NCBI GenBank assembly: GCA_026417425.1
Contig: JAOADF010000086.1
Coordinates: forward strand, 1-32,672
Direction: 5' to 3'
Length of the DNA: 32,672 nucleotides
From: Dictyoglomaceae bacterium
GTDB lineage: Bacteria; Dictyoglomota; Dictyoglomia; Dictyoglomales; Dictyoglomaceae
Shown here: piece after piece, positions 15,331-23,886 of the stretch
Layout of the letters: the number at the start of each line of letters is the position of its first letter
Position numbering within the stretch: position 1 is the first letter of the stretch
The notes under the pieces: generated by a model
Databases searched by the model: none
Told to the model about the DNA's origin: nothing
The model's input: only the letters and a program-made list of their open reading frames with translations
Made by a program: the position numbers and the translations under genes

Positions 15331-16394
15331 GTTAAGCTTTGTCCTATTCTTAACTTAAGCTCATTTATAAAACCTATAGCAAAGGGATCCTTTCCCGCAA
15401 GATATGCAAGATAAACAGTAATAAAGTCTCCCAAATATGTAAGAGAGAAAAACTTAGTTAAGGAATGTTTTCCCTCTCCTTGCCATAAAAAAACTGGTAT
15501 TCCTCGAGATTCTATCTTCTCTTTCATGAAGTCAACTCTTATCTTCATTTCGCCATCTAAGGATATATAAAGAAAAATAAGGGAGAGATTATTTATAATT
15601 TTGGAGTCCGCTTCCCATGACATTATCTCATTGTGATTCAATTCAGGGAAAAAATGGGTAAAGGCAGGATATTTGGAATTCTCATTAAATTGACACTTCC
15701 ACCTATATCCTGCAACTGCCCATCTTTCTTCTACAGAGTATATTATAGGAATTCTCTCAAAAAGCATTTTCGCTAATTTTTTTGCAGGATTTTTATCTGT
15801 AGGAGTTTCAATTTTGAATTCTTCTCTCTTTCTTCTAAGATAATTTATCGTTTCTTCTATAGCATCTTTTTGGGAGGGAATTACTCCTAATCTGTCTAAT
15901 ACAACTAAAGGGGGAATAGTCACATATCCAATAGCAGCCCTTGGTGCTAATCCTTTAGGAATTTTAATTAATGGAAGGTCCTTTTCTTTTGCAAAATCTG
16001 CTAATCTTCCTCCACTGGTTATAGAAATAACCATTGCTCCCTTTTCATAAGATTTTATTGCTGAATTAACAGTCTCAACCGTATTTCCTGAATAGCTTAC
16101 TGCAAAAACTAAGGTATTTTCATCTACATAGCTCGGAAGATAATAATCTCTGTTAACAAATAGGGGAATCTTCGAACAGTCAAAGGCAATTGCTCTTATA
16201 ATATCTCCTCCTATAGCAGATCCTCCCATGCCTAAAACTAAAATTTTATTTATATTTATATCTTTCACTTTTAATTCTGCATTATAGGAAATATTGCTTG
16301 CATCCTCTATTTGTTCAGGAAGCCTATATACTGAATCTAACATATTCTGGGGATCAAGTTTTTTAAGCTCGTTAATTTGATCTAATCTTTCCAT
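15327..16394 (-). CDS. Bifunctional phosphoglucose/phosphomannose isomerase
   Basis: A 355-residue enzyme of the archaeal and thermophile-type PGI/PMI group, interconverting fructose 6-phosphate with glucose 6-phosphate and with mannose 6-phosphate. Two SIS domains are present. The first has LGMGGSAIGGD (54-64) and VSYSGNTVETV (99-109), the Ser-rich phosphate loops. PELNHNEIMSWE carries the expected catalytic Glu/His region. The length is close to the characterised enzymes. The ATG at 16394 has AGGAGG about 9 bases upstream, preceded by a convincing promoter. It heads an overlapping run with a phosphoesterase and a ParB-like protein. Confidence 0.9.
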   Translation of the reverse strand: MERLDQINELKKLDPQNMLDSVYRLPEQIEDASNISYNAELKVKDININKILVLGMGGSAIGGDIIRAIAFDCSKIPLFVNRDYYLPSYVDENTLVFAVSYSGNTVETVNSAIKSYEKGAMVISITSGGRLADFAKEKDLPLIKIPKGLAPRAAIGYVTIPPLVVLDRLGVIPSQKDAIEETINYLRRKREEFKIETPTDKNPAKKLAKMLFERIPIIYSVEERWAVAGYRWKCQFNENSKYPAFTHFFPELNHNEIMSWEADSKIINNLSLIFLYISLDGEMKIRVDFMKEKIESRGIPVFLWQGEGKHSLTKFFSLTYLGDFITVYLAYLAGKDPFAIGFINELKLRIGQSLT

Positions 16395-16428
16395 ATATTT
16401 TTTCCTCCTACACTTCCAGTTTTTGCTT

Positions 16429-16457
16429 ATTTTAACTTATACCTTAATTATTGACAA
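16429..16457 (-). promoter_or_regulatory. Promoter for the PGI/PMI run
   Basis: On the minus strand TTGTCA (16457-16452), 17-base spacer, TAAAAT (16434-16429). The -35 hexamer is the other strand of the same TTGACAA heptamer that serves the divergent OsmC promoter. The leader of about 30 bases contains AGGAGG. Confidence 0.6.
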
Positions 16458-16478
16458 CCTAATAACTCTTTGTATACT
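16451..16478 (+). promoter_or_regulatory. Promoter for the OsmC-gltX run
   Basis: Perfect TTGACA (16451-16456), 16-base spacer, TATACT (16473-16478). Predicted start near 16485, with AGGAGG at 16494-16499 in a short leader before the ATG at 16505. Shares its -35 element with the divergent PGI/PMI promoter. Confidence 0.65.
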
Positions 16479-16504
16479 GAAAAAAAATGTATTAGGAGGA
16501 AAAT

Positions 16505-16915
16505 ATGGAGACAAAAATAGTTTGGAATGGAAATATGAGATTTACTGGAACAACGCCCTCTAATTTCTCTATTAACATGGATGCATCACTAGAACATGGT
16601 GGAGAAGATCAAGGTCCAAGACCTATGGAATTAATTTTAGTTGCCCTTGGTGGATGTACAGGTATGGATGTTATTTCTATTCTTCAAAAGATGAAGGAAA
16701 AGGTGGAGAGTTTTGAAATAAAAATATCTGGGGAAAGAGCAGAGGAACATCCCAAAGTATATAAAAAGGTACATTTAGAATATATTTTTAAGGGAGAAAA
16801 TCTAAAGGAAGAAAATATAAAAAAAGCAATTGAACTTTCTCAGACAAAATATTGTTCTGTTTCTGCAATTTTAAGGGGAACAGCAGAAGTTACCTACTCT
16901 TGGAAAATTTTATAG
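16505..16915 (+). CDS. OsmC-family peroxiredoxin-like protein
   Basis: A 136-residue OsmC/Ohr-fold protein; family members reduce organic hydroperoxides with two cysteines. The residues are present: Cys51 in LGGCTGMDV and Cys117 in [10 protein letters not shown]. The strand [14 protein letters not shown], which carries the family's Pro and Glu, precedes the first. The length is standard. The ATG has AGGAGG 5 bases upstream. The gene is 13 bases before gltX on the same strand, so a shared transcript is likely. Whether it is a true hydroperoxide reductase or a YhfA-like relative cannot be decided here. Confidence 0.9.
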   Translation: METKIVWNGNMRFTGTTPSNFSINMDASLEHGGEDQGPRPMELILVALGGCTGMDVISILQKMKEKVESFEIKISGERAEEHPKVYKKVHLEYIFKGENLKEENIKKAIELSQTKYCSVSAILRGTAEVTYSWKIL

Positions 16916-16928
16916 GAGAGGAGAAGAA

Positions 16929-18365
16929 ATGAAAGATATAAGAGTAAGAATTGCTCCCAGTCCCACAGGTTATCTTCATGTAGGAACAGCCCATACTGCC
17001 CTTTTTAACTGGCTTTTTGCAAGACATAACAGAGGTACCTTTATATTAAGAATTGAAGATACTGATAGAGAGAGATCTACAAAGGAATATGAAGAGAATA
17101 TATTAGAAGGTCTAATTTGGCTTGGCTTAAATTGGGATGAAGGTCCCTATTATCAAACTCAGAGATTAGAATTATACGAAAAATATGCTCAAAAGCTTTT
17201 GGACTTAGGATCTGCTTATTATTGTTATTGTACCCCTGAAGAATTAGAAGAAAGAAGAAAAATTGCCCTTCAAGAGAAAAGAGCACCAAAATATGATAGA
17301 AAGTGTTTATACATAAATTCGGAGGAAAGAGCAAGATATGAAAGAGAAGGAAGAAAACCTGCAATAAGATTGCGAGTTCCAGAGGGGAAAACAGTATTTA
17401 AAGACATAATAAGAGGAGATATTGAATTTGATAATGAGGATATAGGAGACTTTGTAATAATGAAATCTGATGGGATTCCTACCTACAATTTTGCTGTGGT
17501 AATTGATGATTATACTATGGGAATATCCCATGTAATTAGAGGAGAAGATCATATTTCAAATACACCAAAACAAATTTTTATCTATAATGCTCTCTCTTGG
17601 AAATCCCCAGAATTTGCCCATTTACCTTTATTATTAGGTCCTGACAGATCAAAATTAAGTAAGAGACATGGTGTAACCTCAATATCAGAATATAAAAAAA
17701 TGGGATATCTTCCTGATGCCCTAATAAATTATCTTGCCCTTTTAGGATGGACTCCTCAGGAAGGAAAAGAAGTATATGGTAGGGAGGAATTAATAGAGCT
17801 TTTTGATTTAAGAAGGGTTACAAAAAACCCAGGAATTTTTGATATTACAAAACTGGAATGGATAAACACCCAACATATAAGAAGTTTATCGATAGAAAAA
17901 TTAGCAGAATTGACCTTACCTTATTTAAAGGAAGCTCAATTAATAAAAGAAGATTCCTTCGATTGGGATTATTATATTAAAGTTATTTCCCTATTACAGG
18001 AAAGATTAAAGACTCTTTCACAAATTAAGGATTATGGGGATTATTTCTTTTTAGAAGAATTAATTTACGACAAAGATACTGTTAAAAAAGTAATAAAGCA
18101 TCCGGATACCTCGAGATTTTTAAGAAACTTAAAAGAAGAATGGGAAAATTTAGAAGAGTTTTCAGCTTTTTATTTAGAAAAAGGGTTAAAAGAATTAACA
18201 CAAAAACTAAATATATCTACAGGGATATTAATTCATCCTGTGAGAGTAGCTTTAACTAACAAAACTGTAGGACCAAGTTTATATGAATTGGTAGAGGTAT
18301 TAGGAAAAGAGAAAACATTAAGAAGAATAGAGAATTTTATTAAATACTTGAATGAGAATTTTTAA
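16929..18365 (+). CDS. gltX: Glutamyl-tRNA synthetase
   Basis: A 478-residue class I synthetase charging tRNA-Glu. The N terminus has [21 protein letters not shown] with the HIGH-equivalent HVGT (17-20). KLSKRHG (from residue 242) is the KMSKS-equivalent. [13 protein letters not shown] and [12 protein letters not shown] spacing are typical, and a Cys-rich insertion with CYCTPEE and DRKC is of the zinc-binding type seen in some GluRS. The length and all-helical C-terminal anticodon-binding region are normal. AGGAGAGGAGAAGAA gives a strong ribosome site. The 3' end overlaps the next gene by 14 bases. Confidence 0.96.
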   Translation: MKDIRVRIAPSPTGYLHVGTAHTALFNWLFARHNRGTFILRIEDTDRERSTKEYEENILEGLIWLGLNWDEGPYYQTQRLELYEKYAQKLLDLGSAYYCYCTPEELEERRKIALQEKRAPKYDRKCLYINSEERARYEREGRKPAIRLRVPEGKTVFKDIIRGDIEFDNEDIGDFVIMKSDGIPTYNFAVVIDDYTMGISHVIRGEDHISNTPKQIFIYNALSWKSPEFAHLPLLLGPDRSKLSKRHGVTSISEYKKMGYLPDALINYLALLGWTPQEGKEVYGREELIELFDLRRVTKNPGIFDITKLEWINTQHIRSLSIEKLAELTLPYLKEAQLIKEDSFDWDYYIKVISLLQERLKTLSQIKDYGDYFFLEELIYDKDTVKKVIKHPDTSRFLRNLKEEWENLEEFSAFYLEKGLKELTQKLNISTGILIHPVRVALTNKTVGPSLYELVEVLGKEKTLRRIENFIKYLNENF

Positions 18366-18984
18366 AAAGATATTTAGAAATTCTCCTTACAAAATCTTTG
18401 GAGAATTAGAAGAAAATTTATTAAATTTATTAAATGAAGAGGAACAACATTTTCTTCATTATACTTTAAAACAAGCTAAATTATCCTTTGAAGCCAAAAA
18501 AAGGGTAGATTTATATCTTTCTCCTCTTCTTCTATTCTATGGTATAGTCGCTTTAGCTAAGATTACTATTTTTCTAAAAACCCATGAGATACCAAGAGAG
18601 GTTTTACATGGATTAACCGTTAGAGTTGCAGGAGAAAAATCTATGAATTGGAGCAAAGAATATGACCCAGGTAAAGAAACAATATTGATAAAAGAGAAGG
18701 GATTGTTTCCAACATTTTTTAAATGTATCTCTTCCTTTCAAATTCCAGAAGGAGAAAAATTTACCCTTGAGGAGCTTTTTTTATTCTTAAATATGAATAC
18801 CTCTCTTCCTCCTTTAGCAGTTCATTATTTAATACTTTTTCTTTTAAGTATGCTGTCAAGATATGAGCCTCAAAAGTGGGGATGGACCATTGATAGAAGT
18901 AATTTATCTAAAAAAATTAAAAGATATTTAGAGGAATCAGATTTAAAAATAATTCAACTTTGGAGAGAAAATATTAAATTATAA
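18352..18984 (+). CDS. YaaC-like protein of unknown function
   Basis: A 210-residue protein whose central and C-terminal parts ([42 protein letters not shown]) recall the YaaC family of Firmicutes. That assignment is from memory and moderate. It is helical; [12 protein letters not shown] is hydrophobic, but more likely a buried helix than a membrane segment. The ATG at 18352 lies 14 bases inside the end of gltX and has no evident Shine-Dalgarno, which points to translational coupling. It converges with the polyprenyl synthase gene, overlapping it by 31 bases. No catalytic motif is recognised. Confidence 0.6.
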   Translation: MRIFKKIFRNSPYKIFGELEENLLNLLNEEEQHFLHYTLKQAKLSFEAKKRVDLYLSPLLLFYGIVALAKITIFLKTHEIPREVLHGLTVRVAGEKSMNWSKEYDPGKETILIKEKGLFPTFFKCISSFQIPEGEKFTLEELFLFLNMNTSLPPLAVHYLILFLLSMLSRYEPQKWGWTIDRSNLSKKIKRYLEESDLKIIQLWRENIKL

Positions 18985-19976
18985 TAATTTTTAAACAAAT
19001 CCTTTATTAACTTTAAATCAATTAAATCATCATATTCCTCAATAGCTTTATAGCTTTTTTCAAAAAATTTTTCTGCAGTATTAAAAGAAGCTTCCTTTAC
19101 TCTCTTTCTATCCATAATTTGCAAAATATATGAAATATCCTGTTCTAATAATTCATCTCTATTCCAGATCTCACAAATTTTTTGTTTTTCTTTATCTGAC
19201 GCCTCCTGAAGAAGATAAATTACGGGGAAAGTTTTTTTCTTCTTCCACAAATCTCCTAAGGGAAGTTTACCTGTTTTTTTAGGATCCCCCCATATTCCCA
19301 TAATATCATCCGCAATTTGGAAGAATAATCCAAAATTTTTACCAATTTCGAAAAACTTTCTTGATATATCTTCTTTATAATTTGCTGAAAAGGAACCTAA
19401 AAAGAAAGTAGTAGCAAAGAGTCTTGCAGTCTTTTTTTCTATCATTATCATATACTCCTTTAAATAAACTTCATTTCTTCTTTCAAAACTTAAATCCAAA
19501 TATTGCCCTTCAATAAGTTCTTGGATGGTACTTGTAATTTCTTTAAGACTTATCCTTTGTAAAATAGGAGAAGAAATTTGAGTTAATACTTGAAAACAAA
19601 GATTAAATAGAGAATCTCCCACATTAATAGCTTGGGGGATTCCCCAAAGTTTCCAAACAGTCCATCGGTTATGTCTTTTTTCATCACCATCTTGAATATC
19701 ATCATGAACCAAAGAAAAGTTATGTAAAAATTCTAAGGAACAAGCTAAATTTAAAGCATCATCTAAAGATCCATTAAAAGCTTGATTTATTAAAACACAA
19801 AAGAGAGGTCTTAATCTTTTTCCTCCTTTATATTCTGTTAGAGGATTTCCCTTTTCATCTACCCAACCCATATGATACGCGGAAAACAAATAAAGAGGAA
19901 GGAGATTTGAAAATCTTTCCCAATTTTCCTGTAATCTTCTTTCTATTAGTAATAAATACTTTTGGAAACTATCCAT
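18954..19976 (-). CDS. Polyprenyl (farnesyl/geranylgeranyl) diphosphate synthase
   Basis: A 340-residue trans-isoprenyl diphosphate synthase that condenses isopentenyl diphosphate onto allylic primers. It shows GGKRLRP (51-57); the first Asp-rich motif DDIQD (92-96) in LVHDDIQDGDEKRHN, where the Arg-His-Asn that follows is typical; and the second motif QIADDIMGIWGD (Asp223, Asp224). GKLPLGDLWKKKKTFP is the usual pyrophosphate-binding Lys stretch. The product chain length cannot be set reliably. The ATG at 19976 has no Shine-Dalgarno. A TATAAT ends 10 bases before it, predicting a leader of about 4 bases. The 3' end overlaps the YaaC-like gene. Confidence 0.92.
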   Translation of the reverse strand: MDSFQKYLLLIERRLQENWERFSNLLPLYLFSAYHMGWVDEKGNPLTEYKGGKRLRPLFCVLINQAFNGSLDDALNLACSLEFLHNFSLVHDDIQDGDEKRHNRWTVWKLWGIPQAINVGDSLFNLCFQVLTQISSPILQRISLKEITSTIQELIEGQYLDLSFERRNEVYLKEYMIMIEKKTARLFATTFFLGSFSANYKEDISRKFFEIGKNFGLFFQIADDIMGIWGDPKKTGKLPLGDLWKKKKTFPVIYLLQEASDKEKQKICEIWNRDELLEQDISYILQIMDRKRVKEASFNTAEKFFEKSYKAIEEYDDLIDLKLIKDLFKNYYNLIFSLQS

Positions 19977-19986
19977 AGGTAGATTT

Positions 19987-20017
19987 ATTATACATTATAA
20001 GTCCTTTATGAAGTCAA
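19987..20017 (-). promoter_or_regulatory. Promoter for the polyprenyl synthase gene, near-leaderless
   Basis: On the minus strand TTGACT (20017-20012), a long 19-base spacer, and a perfect TATAAT (19992-19987). The start falls about 4 bases before the ATG at 19976. The -35 box is separated by only 4 bases from the -35 box of the divergent promoter. Confidence 0.5.
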
Positions 20018-20021
20018 TTCC

Positions 20022-20051
20022 TTGACACTCACTTTAATTAAATGATAAACT
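20022..20051 (+). promoter_or_regulatory. Promoter for the seven-gene SIS-to-Rad50 run
   Basis: Perfect TTGACA (20022-20027), 18-base spacer, and TAAACT (20046-20051, 4 of 6). It is the only visible promoter-like region before a run of seven genes ending in the NurA-HerA-Mre11-Rad50 set. Predicted start near 20058; the leader of about 33 bases carries GGAGG. Confidence 0.5.
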
Positions 20052-20090
20052 TTCTTACACAATTTTAGAGAATTCATGGAGGATCATTAA

Positions 20091-21122
20091 ATGGAAAAAT
20101 ACATGTATAAAGAAATAAAAGAAGGAGTTGAGGTTTTAGAAAAAATTGAAGAAAGAAAAGGAGAATTTAAAAACATTGTTGAAGAAATAAAGGAATTTAA
20201 TCCTAACAATATAATATTAGTAGCTCGAGGCACCTCAGATAATGCAGGTATCTGGGGGAAATATTATATTGAATCCTATGTTAAAATTCCTGTATCTCTC
20301 TGTGCTCCCTCTTTATATACCATTTATCATAATCCTCCAGTTATTAAAAATTCTTTAGTTATTGCTATTTCTCAATCAGGAGAAAGTGAAGACATATGTG
20401 AGGTAATAAAAGAAGCCAATAATCAAAAAGCTTTTACCTTAGGGATAACTAACAATTTGAAAAGTAAACTAGCAAAAATCTCTAAAAAGGTTATATTTTT
20501 AAACGCTGGAGAAGAAAAAAGTGTGGCAGCAACAAAAACCTACCTAGCAGAATTAGGCGTATTATATTTTTTGGTAAATTATTGGACTAATAGAGATTAT
20601 TTAAAGGAATTTAAAGAGCTTATTTTATCTTTAAGAGAAGTTTTAGAAAGAGAAGAAGAAATTAAAGAAAAAACTATCCCTTATAAATTTATGGAACACT
20701 GTGCCATATTAGGAAGAGGATATAATTTAGCTTCTGCATTGGAAATGGCTTTAAAACTTAAAGAAACGTCATATATTCTTGCAGAACCTTACTCTTCAGC
20801 TGATTTCTTACATGGTCCCTTAGCTCTCGTATCCCATGGATTTCCAGTATTCCTTTTTGCTTCAAAGGGTGAAAGTATTATCCATTCTAAGGAAGTAATT
20901 AAAATTTTAGAGGAAAAGAATGTAGATTTATTTGTTTTTTCTAATGAGGAAACTCTTTTTAACAAGTACAATGGATTCTTTATCAAATCAGATATACCAG
21001 AAGAAATATCTCCCCTACTTTTTATATTACCTGTACAATTATTTGCTTATTTCTTAACAATTTTGAAGAATTTAGATCCCGATCAACCAAGATTCTTGAA
21101 AAAAATTACCATAACAAAATAG
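20091..21122 (+). CDS. SIS-domain sugar-phosphate isomerase/deaminase (GlmS isomerase-domain type)
   Basis: A 343-residue protein equal to the isomerase half of GlmS without the glutaminase half. Two SIS domains carry ARGTSDNAG, ISQSGESEDI and GEEKSVAATKTY in the first, and LGRGYNLASALEMALKLKE, SSADFLHGPLALV and the C-terminal DPDQPRFLKKIT in the second, the last being characteristic of stand-alone GlcN-6-phosphate deaminases and AgaS-like proteins. It probably deaminates or isomerises an amino-sugar phosphate. It could join amino-sugar use with the GH18 enzyme elsewhere in the window, but they are not linked. Start: GGAGG 8 bases before the ATG. The next gene begins one base after its stop. 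Confidence 0.85.
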   Translation: MEKYMYKEIKEGVEVLEKIEERKGEFKNIVEEIKEFNPNNIILVARGTSDNAGIWGKYYIESYVKIPVSLCAPSLYTIYHNPPVIKNSLVIAISQSGESEDICEVIKEANNQKAFTLGITNNLKSKLAKISKKVIFLNAGEEKSVAATKTYLAELGVLYFLVNYWTNRDYLKEFKELILSLREVLEREEEIKEKTIPYKFMEHCAILGRGYNLASALEMALKLKETSYILAEPYSSADFLHGPLALVSHGFPVFLFASKGESIIHSKEVIKILEEKNVDLFVFSNEETLFNKYNGFFIKSDIPEEISPLLFILPVQLFAYFLTILKNLDPDQPRFLKKITITK

Positions 21123-21123
21123 C

Positions 21124-21582
21124 ATGTTTGAAATATTTCAACTTTCTAAAAATCCTATTTTCTTAATACCCATAATTTCAGCAATAATTACTCAAGGAAT
21201 AAAAGGAGTAATAAGAAGCATTCAAGAAAAGAAAATAATCTGGAGGGCATTCTTTGAATGGGGAGGTATGCCCAGTTCCCATTCCGCATTAGTAGTTTCC
21301 CTTTCTACTATTATTGGTTTAAAAGAGGGATTTTCTTCTCCTTTATTTATTCTCTCCTTCTTCTTTGCTGGGATTGTAATTGCAGATGCCATAGGGGTCA
21401 GATTAGCAACAGAGGAGCAAGCAAAAGTAATAAATAAGATTCTTCAAAAATATCCCATAAACGAAAAATATGATATAATTTTAAAAGAATCTATTGGGCA
21501 TACACCTTTTGAAGCAATTTTAGGAGGTATATTAGGATTTGTAATTTCATTGATATATTATATAGGAGTGATGAATAAATGA
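21124..21582 (+). CDS. Divergent PAP2 family membrane protein (DUF212)
   Basis: A 152-residue integral membrane protein of the DUF212 / divergent PAP2 family. It has hydrophobic segments near 8-25, 52-66, 72-92 and 128-148; the signature WGGMPSSHSALVV (the His motif shared with PAP2 phosphatases); DAIGVRLATEEQAK; and GHTPFEAILGGILGF. Relatives are presumed lipid or isoprenoid phosphatases, though the role is unproven. The ATG lies one base past the preceding stop. The stop overlaps the glycosyltransferase start (ATGA), so it is cotranslated with a likely lipid glycosyltransferase. Confidence 0.88.
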   Translation: MFEIFQLSKNPIFLIPIISAIITQGIKGVIRSIQEKKIIWRAFFEWGGMPSSHSALVVSLSTIIGLKEGFSSPLFILSFFFAGIVIADAIGVRLATEEQAKVINKILQKYPINEKYDIILKESIGHTPFEAILGGILGFVISLIYYIGVMNK

Positions 21583-22793
21583 ACATAGCTTTCTTTAGTG
21601 ATACCTATGAACCTCAAAAGAATGGTGTAGTAACTGCAATAAAAATGCAAAAAAAATTCTTAGAAAATTATAAAAATAAAGTTTATCTTTTTATTCCATA
21701 TATTCCTAATTCTCCCTCAGAAGAAAATATATTTAAATTAAACTCTATCGTTTTTCCCTTTCAAAGGGAGCATAGAGTAGCAAACCCTTATTCTATAAAG
21801 TATGATCTATTGTTTAGAAGATTAAAAGTTGATATAGTACATACCCATACTCCCTTTTCCCTAGGAATCTTTGGATGGAGTCAAGCAAAAAAAAGAAATA
21901 TTCCTTTAATACACACTTTTCATACAATATTTGAAGAATATGCATATTATATATGGGATCATTTCCCACAAATAATTAAAAGAAAGTTCATTAGGGAAAA
22001 AGAAGCAAGGGAAGTAGCCATTTGGATAAGTAAAAGCTATTGTGAACTTTGTGATTTAATAATTGCTCCTTCAACAAAGGTCAAAAAACTTCTAGAGAAT
22101 TATGGGGTAAAAAAACCCATTGTAATTCTACCTAATGGTTTAGATTTAAAAGATTTTAAACCCTTAGATAAGAAGGTTGCTCGTAAAAAGAGAAATCTTC
22201 CCTTACAAGGGACAATTTTATTATTTGTAGGAAGATTAGGAAAAGAAAAAAACATAACCTTTCTTTTAAAGGTAATGAGATGGCTAAAGAGTAATTCGAA
22301 TCATCCTTATTATTTTTTAATTGTCGGAGATAATCCTGATAAAAGAATAAAGGAAGAATTAATAAAAGAAGCAGAAAAATATAAAATTGATGACAGAGTT
22401 ATATTTACAGGATATTTAGAGTATCCTCAGGTAATTGAAAGTTATTATTCTGCTGATATATTTATTTTTTCCTCACTAACAGAAACCCAAGGTATGGTGG
22501 TAGGAGAAGCATTATTCTCAGGACTTCCCGTAATTGCTTTAGAGGATCTTGCCATAGGTGATTTTGTAAAAAATGGAGAGAATGGATTTTTAATTCCTAA
22601 CAATAACCATAGTATAGAGGAGTTTGGGAAAAAAATAATTCTTTTAACTGAAAATAAAGAGCTTTATTTTACTATGTCCCAAAATGCAAAAAAAAGCGCA
22701 GAAAATTTAAGTTCTCATAAATTAAACAAAAAATTATTAGAGACATACGAGAGGTTAATATCAGATTATCAGAAAGAAGAAAAATATGCCTGA
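21579..22793 (+). CDS. GT4 family glycosyltransferase, diacylglycerol-glucosyltransferase-like
   Basis: A 404-residue GT-B enzyme of family GT4. The N-terminal acceptor domain shows FSDTYEPQKNGVVTAI and HTHTPFSLGIFGW followed by LIHTFHTIFEEY, a pattern I associate with 1,2-diacylglycerol 3-glucosyltransferases. The C-terminal donor domain shows FVGRLGKEKNITFLL and the E-x7-E element in SLTETQGMVVGEAL. No transmembrane helix is present; such enzymes bind the membrane peripherally. It probably makes glycolipids. It begins in an ATGA overlap with DUF212, and its last 8 bases overlap the start of nurA, tying lipid and DNA-repair genes into one operon. Confidence 0.85.
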   Translation: MNIAFFSDTYEPQKNGVVTAIKMQKKFLENYKNKVYLFIPYIPNSPSEENIFKLNSIVFPFQREHRVANPYSIKYDLLFRRLKVDIVHTHTPFSLGIFGWSQAKKRNIPLIHTFHTIFEEYAYYIWDHFPQIIKRKFIREKEAREVAIWISKSYCELCDLIIAPSTKVKKLLENYGVKKPIVILPNGLDLKDFKPLDKKVARKKRNLPLQGTILLFVGRLGKEKNITFLLKVMRWLKSNSNHPYYFLIVGDNPDKRIKEELIKEAEKYKIDDRVIFTGYLEYPQVIESYYSADIFIFSSLTETQGMVVGEALFSGLPVIALEDLAIGDFVKNGENGFLIPNNNHSIEEFGKKIILLTENKELYFTMSQNAKKSAENLSSHKLNKKLLETYERLISDYQKEEKYA

Positions 22794-23886
22794 TTTTATC
22801 TCATTATTTTTAGAAGAGATAAGAAGAAAAAAAGACAAACTATTAGCTATCCTAAATTGGAATAATATAAATGAAGAATCTTTTGGAAGATATTTTGAAA
22901 GTCATTGGCATTCTTTTTCTGAACAGGAGTTTAACCTTCCCAGTTTTGCAGTAGACGCATCTCAAAGGGTTCTTTCTCTTTCCTTTGGTCCCTATCTTAT
23001 TATCTCTCAAGGTTTAATTTTAGGAAGAAATAATTATGAAGATGCAAAGGTAAATATAGAAGCATTATCGGGTTCCCTTTCCCAAAATCAATTGGAACAT
23101 ATATCAGATATAATTCTTCAAGATATTGAAATGGAACTTGCCCTTAAGGTTTTAGAGAGAGAAAAACCTCCTTATGTTCTTTTTATAGATGGTTCCCTCT
23201 CTGCAAGAATATCCCATATAATTTATCTATTATCATTGGATCTTGGTGATTATAATTTTCTTACCTTCGAAGTTTTAGAAAAAACTTTAAGATTAATTAA
23301 ACTATCTAAGGAAAAAAGAATTTATCTTATATCAATCTCAAAAATAAGTAGAGACACCTTTTTATCTCAAATAATTTTAGAGTCCCAGGGTAAGACCATT
23401 GAGTCAAAATATTATCCCACAGATACAGAATTAATATCCCTTATTATTCCTCATAAAGCAGGTTTTTCAACTCCCATTCTTTTAGGTGGAAAAAGAAGCC
23501 TTGGAAAAAAACAGATGGAGATTATAGAAAGTAAACCTCATATTAAAAAATTACTTGAAGATATTACTGCATTTGTAAATCTTTACTTAAGACTTATTCC
23601 TAACGATTCACCAATAAGAGTTGATTTTCCTTGCTATCTTATAGAAAGAGAGGATTCTTTTCTTTCCTTAGATTATCAGATTTTGCCTCAGGCAGATCTT
23701 AGAGATATAATTTCATTAATAAGAAATAACTGTGCAGGAATTAATGTATACCAGACTAATCTTTATCTTGTGGATCGATTAGTAAGAATAAAAAGAACTC
23801 CAGATTTGGAAAGATATAGATTCATATTAGAAAAAGAATTGGGAAAGGTGCTACCCTTAGATAGGAGTCAGAGGAGGTTCTTTTAA
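22786..23886 (+). CDS. nurA: NurA-domain nuclease
   Basis: A 366-residue NurA homologue, the nuclease partner of HerA that degrades 5' strands at DNA ends in archaea. It shows the first catalytic aspartate in SFAVDASQR (Asp57), the second in PYVLFIDGSLSAR (Asp135), and a conserved C-terminal GINVYQTNLYLVDRLVRI strand with later helices. The length agrees with archaeal NurA (about 330-450). It starts at an ATG 8 bases inside the end of the glycosyltransferase gene, with an AAAGAAGAAAAA purine run upstream. The TAA stop shares one base with the herA ATG (TAATG). No signal peptide. The neighbouring herA, mre11 and rad50 support the identification strongly. Confidence 0.92.
   Translation: MPDFISLFLEEIRRKKDKLLAILNWNNINEESFGRYFESHWHSFSEQEFNLPSFAVDASQRVLSLSFGPYLIISQGLILGRNNYEDAKVNIEALSGSLSQNQLEHISDIILQDIEMELALKVLEREKPPYVLFIDGSLSARISHIIYLLSLDLGDYNFLTFEVLEKTLRLIKLSKEKRIYLISISKISRDTFLSQIILESQGKTIESKYYPTDTELISLIIPHKAGFSTPILLGGKRSLGKKQMEIIESKPHIKKLLEDITAFVNLYLRLIPNDSPIRVDFPCYLIEREDSFLSLDYQILPQADLRDIISLIRNNCAGINVYQTNLYLVDRLVRIKRTPDLERYRFILEKELGKVLPLDRSQRRFF

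Noticed and set aside
17077..17552. Overlapping minus-strand frames inside gltX
   Set aside because: They lie wholly within a well-supported synthetase and have no motif or ribosome site of their own.
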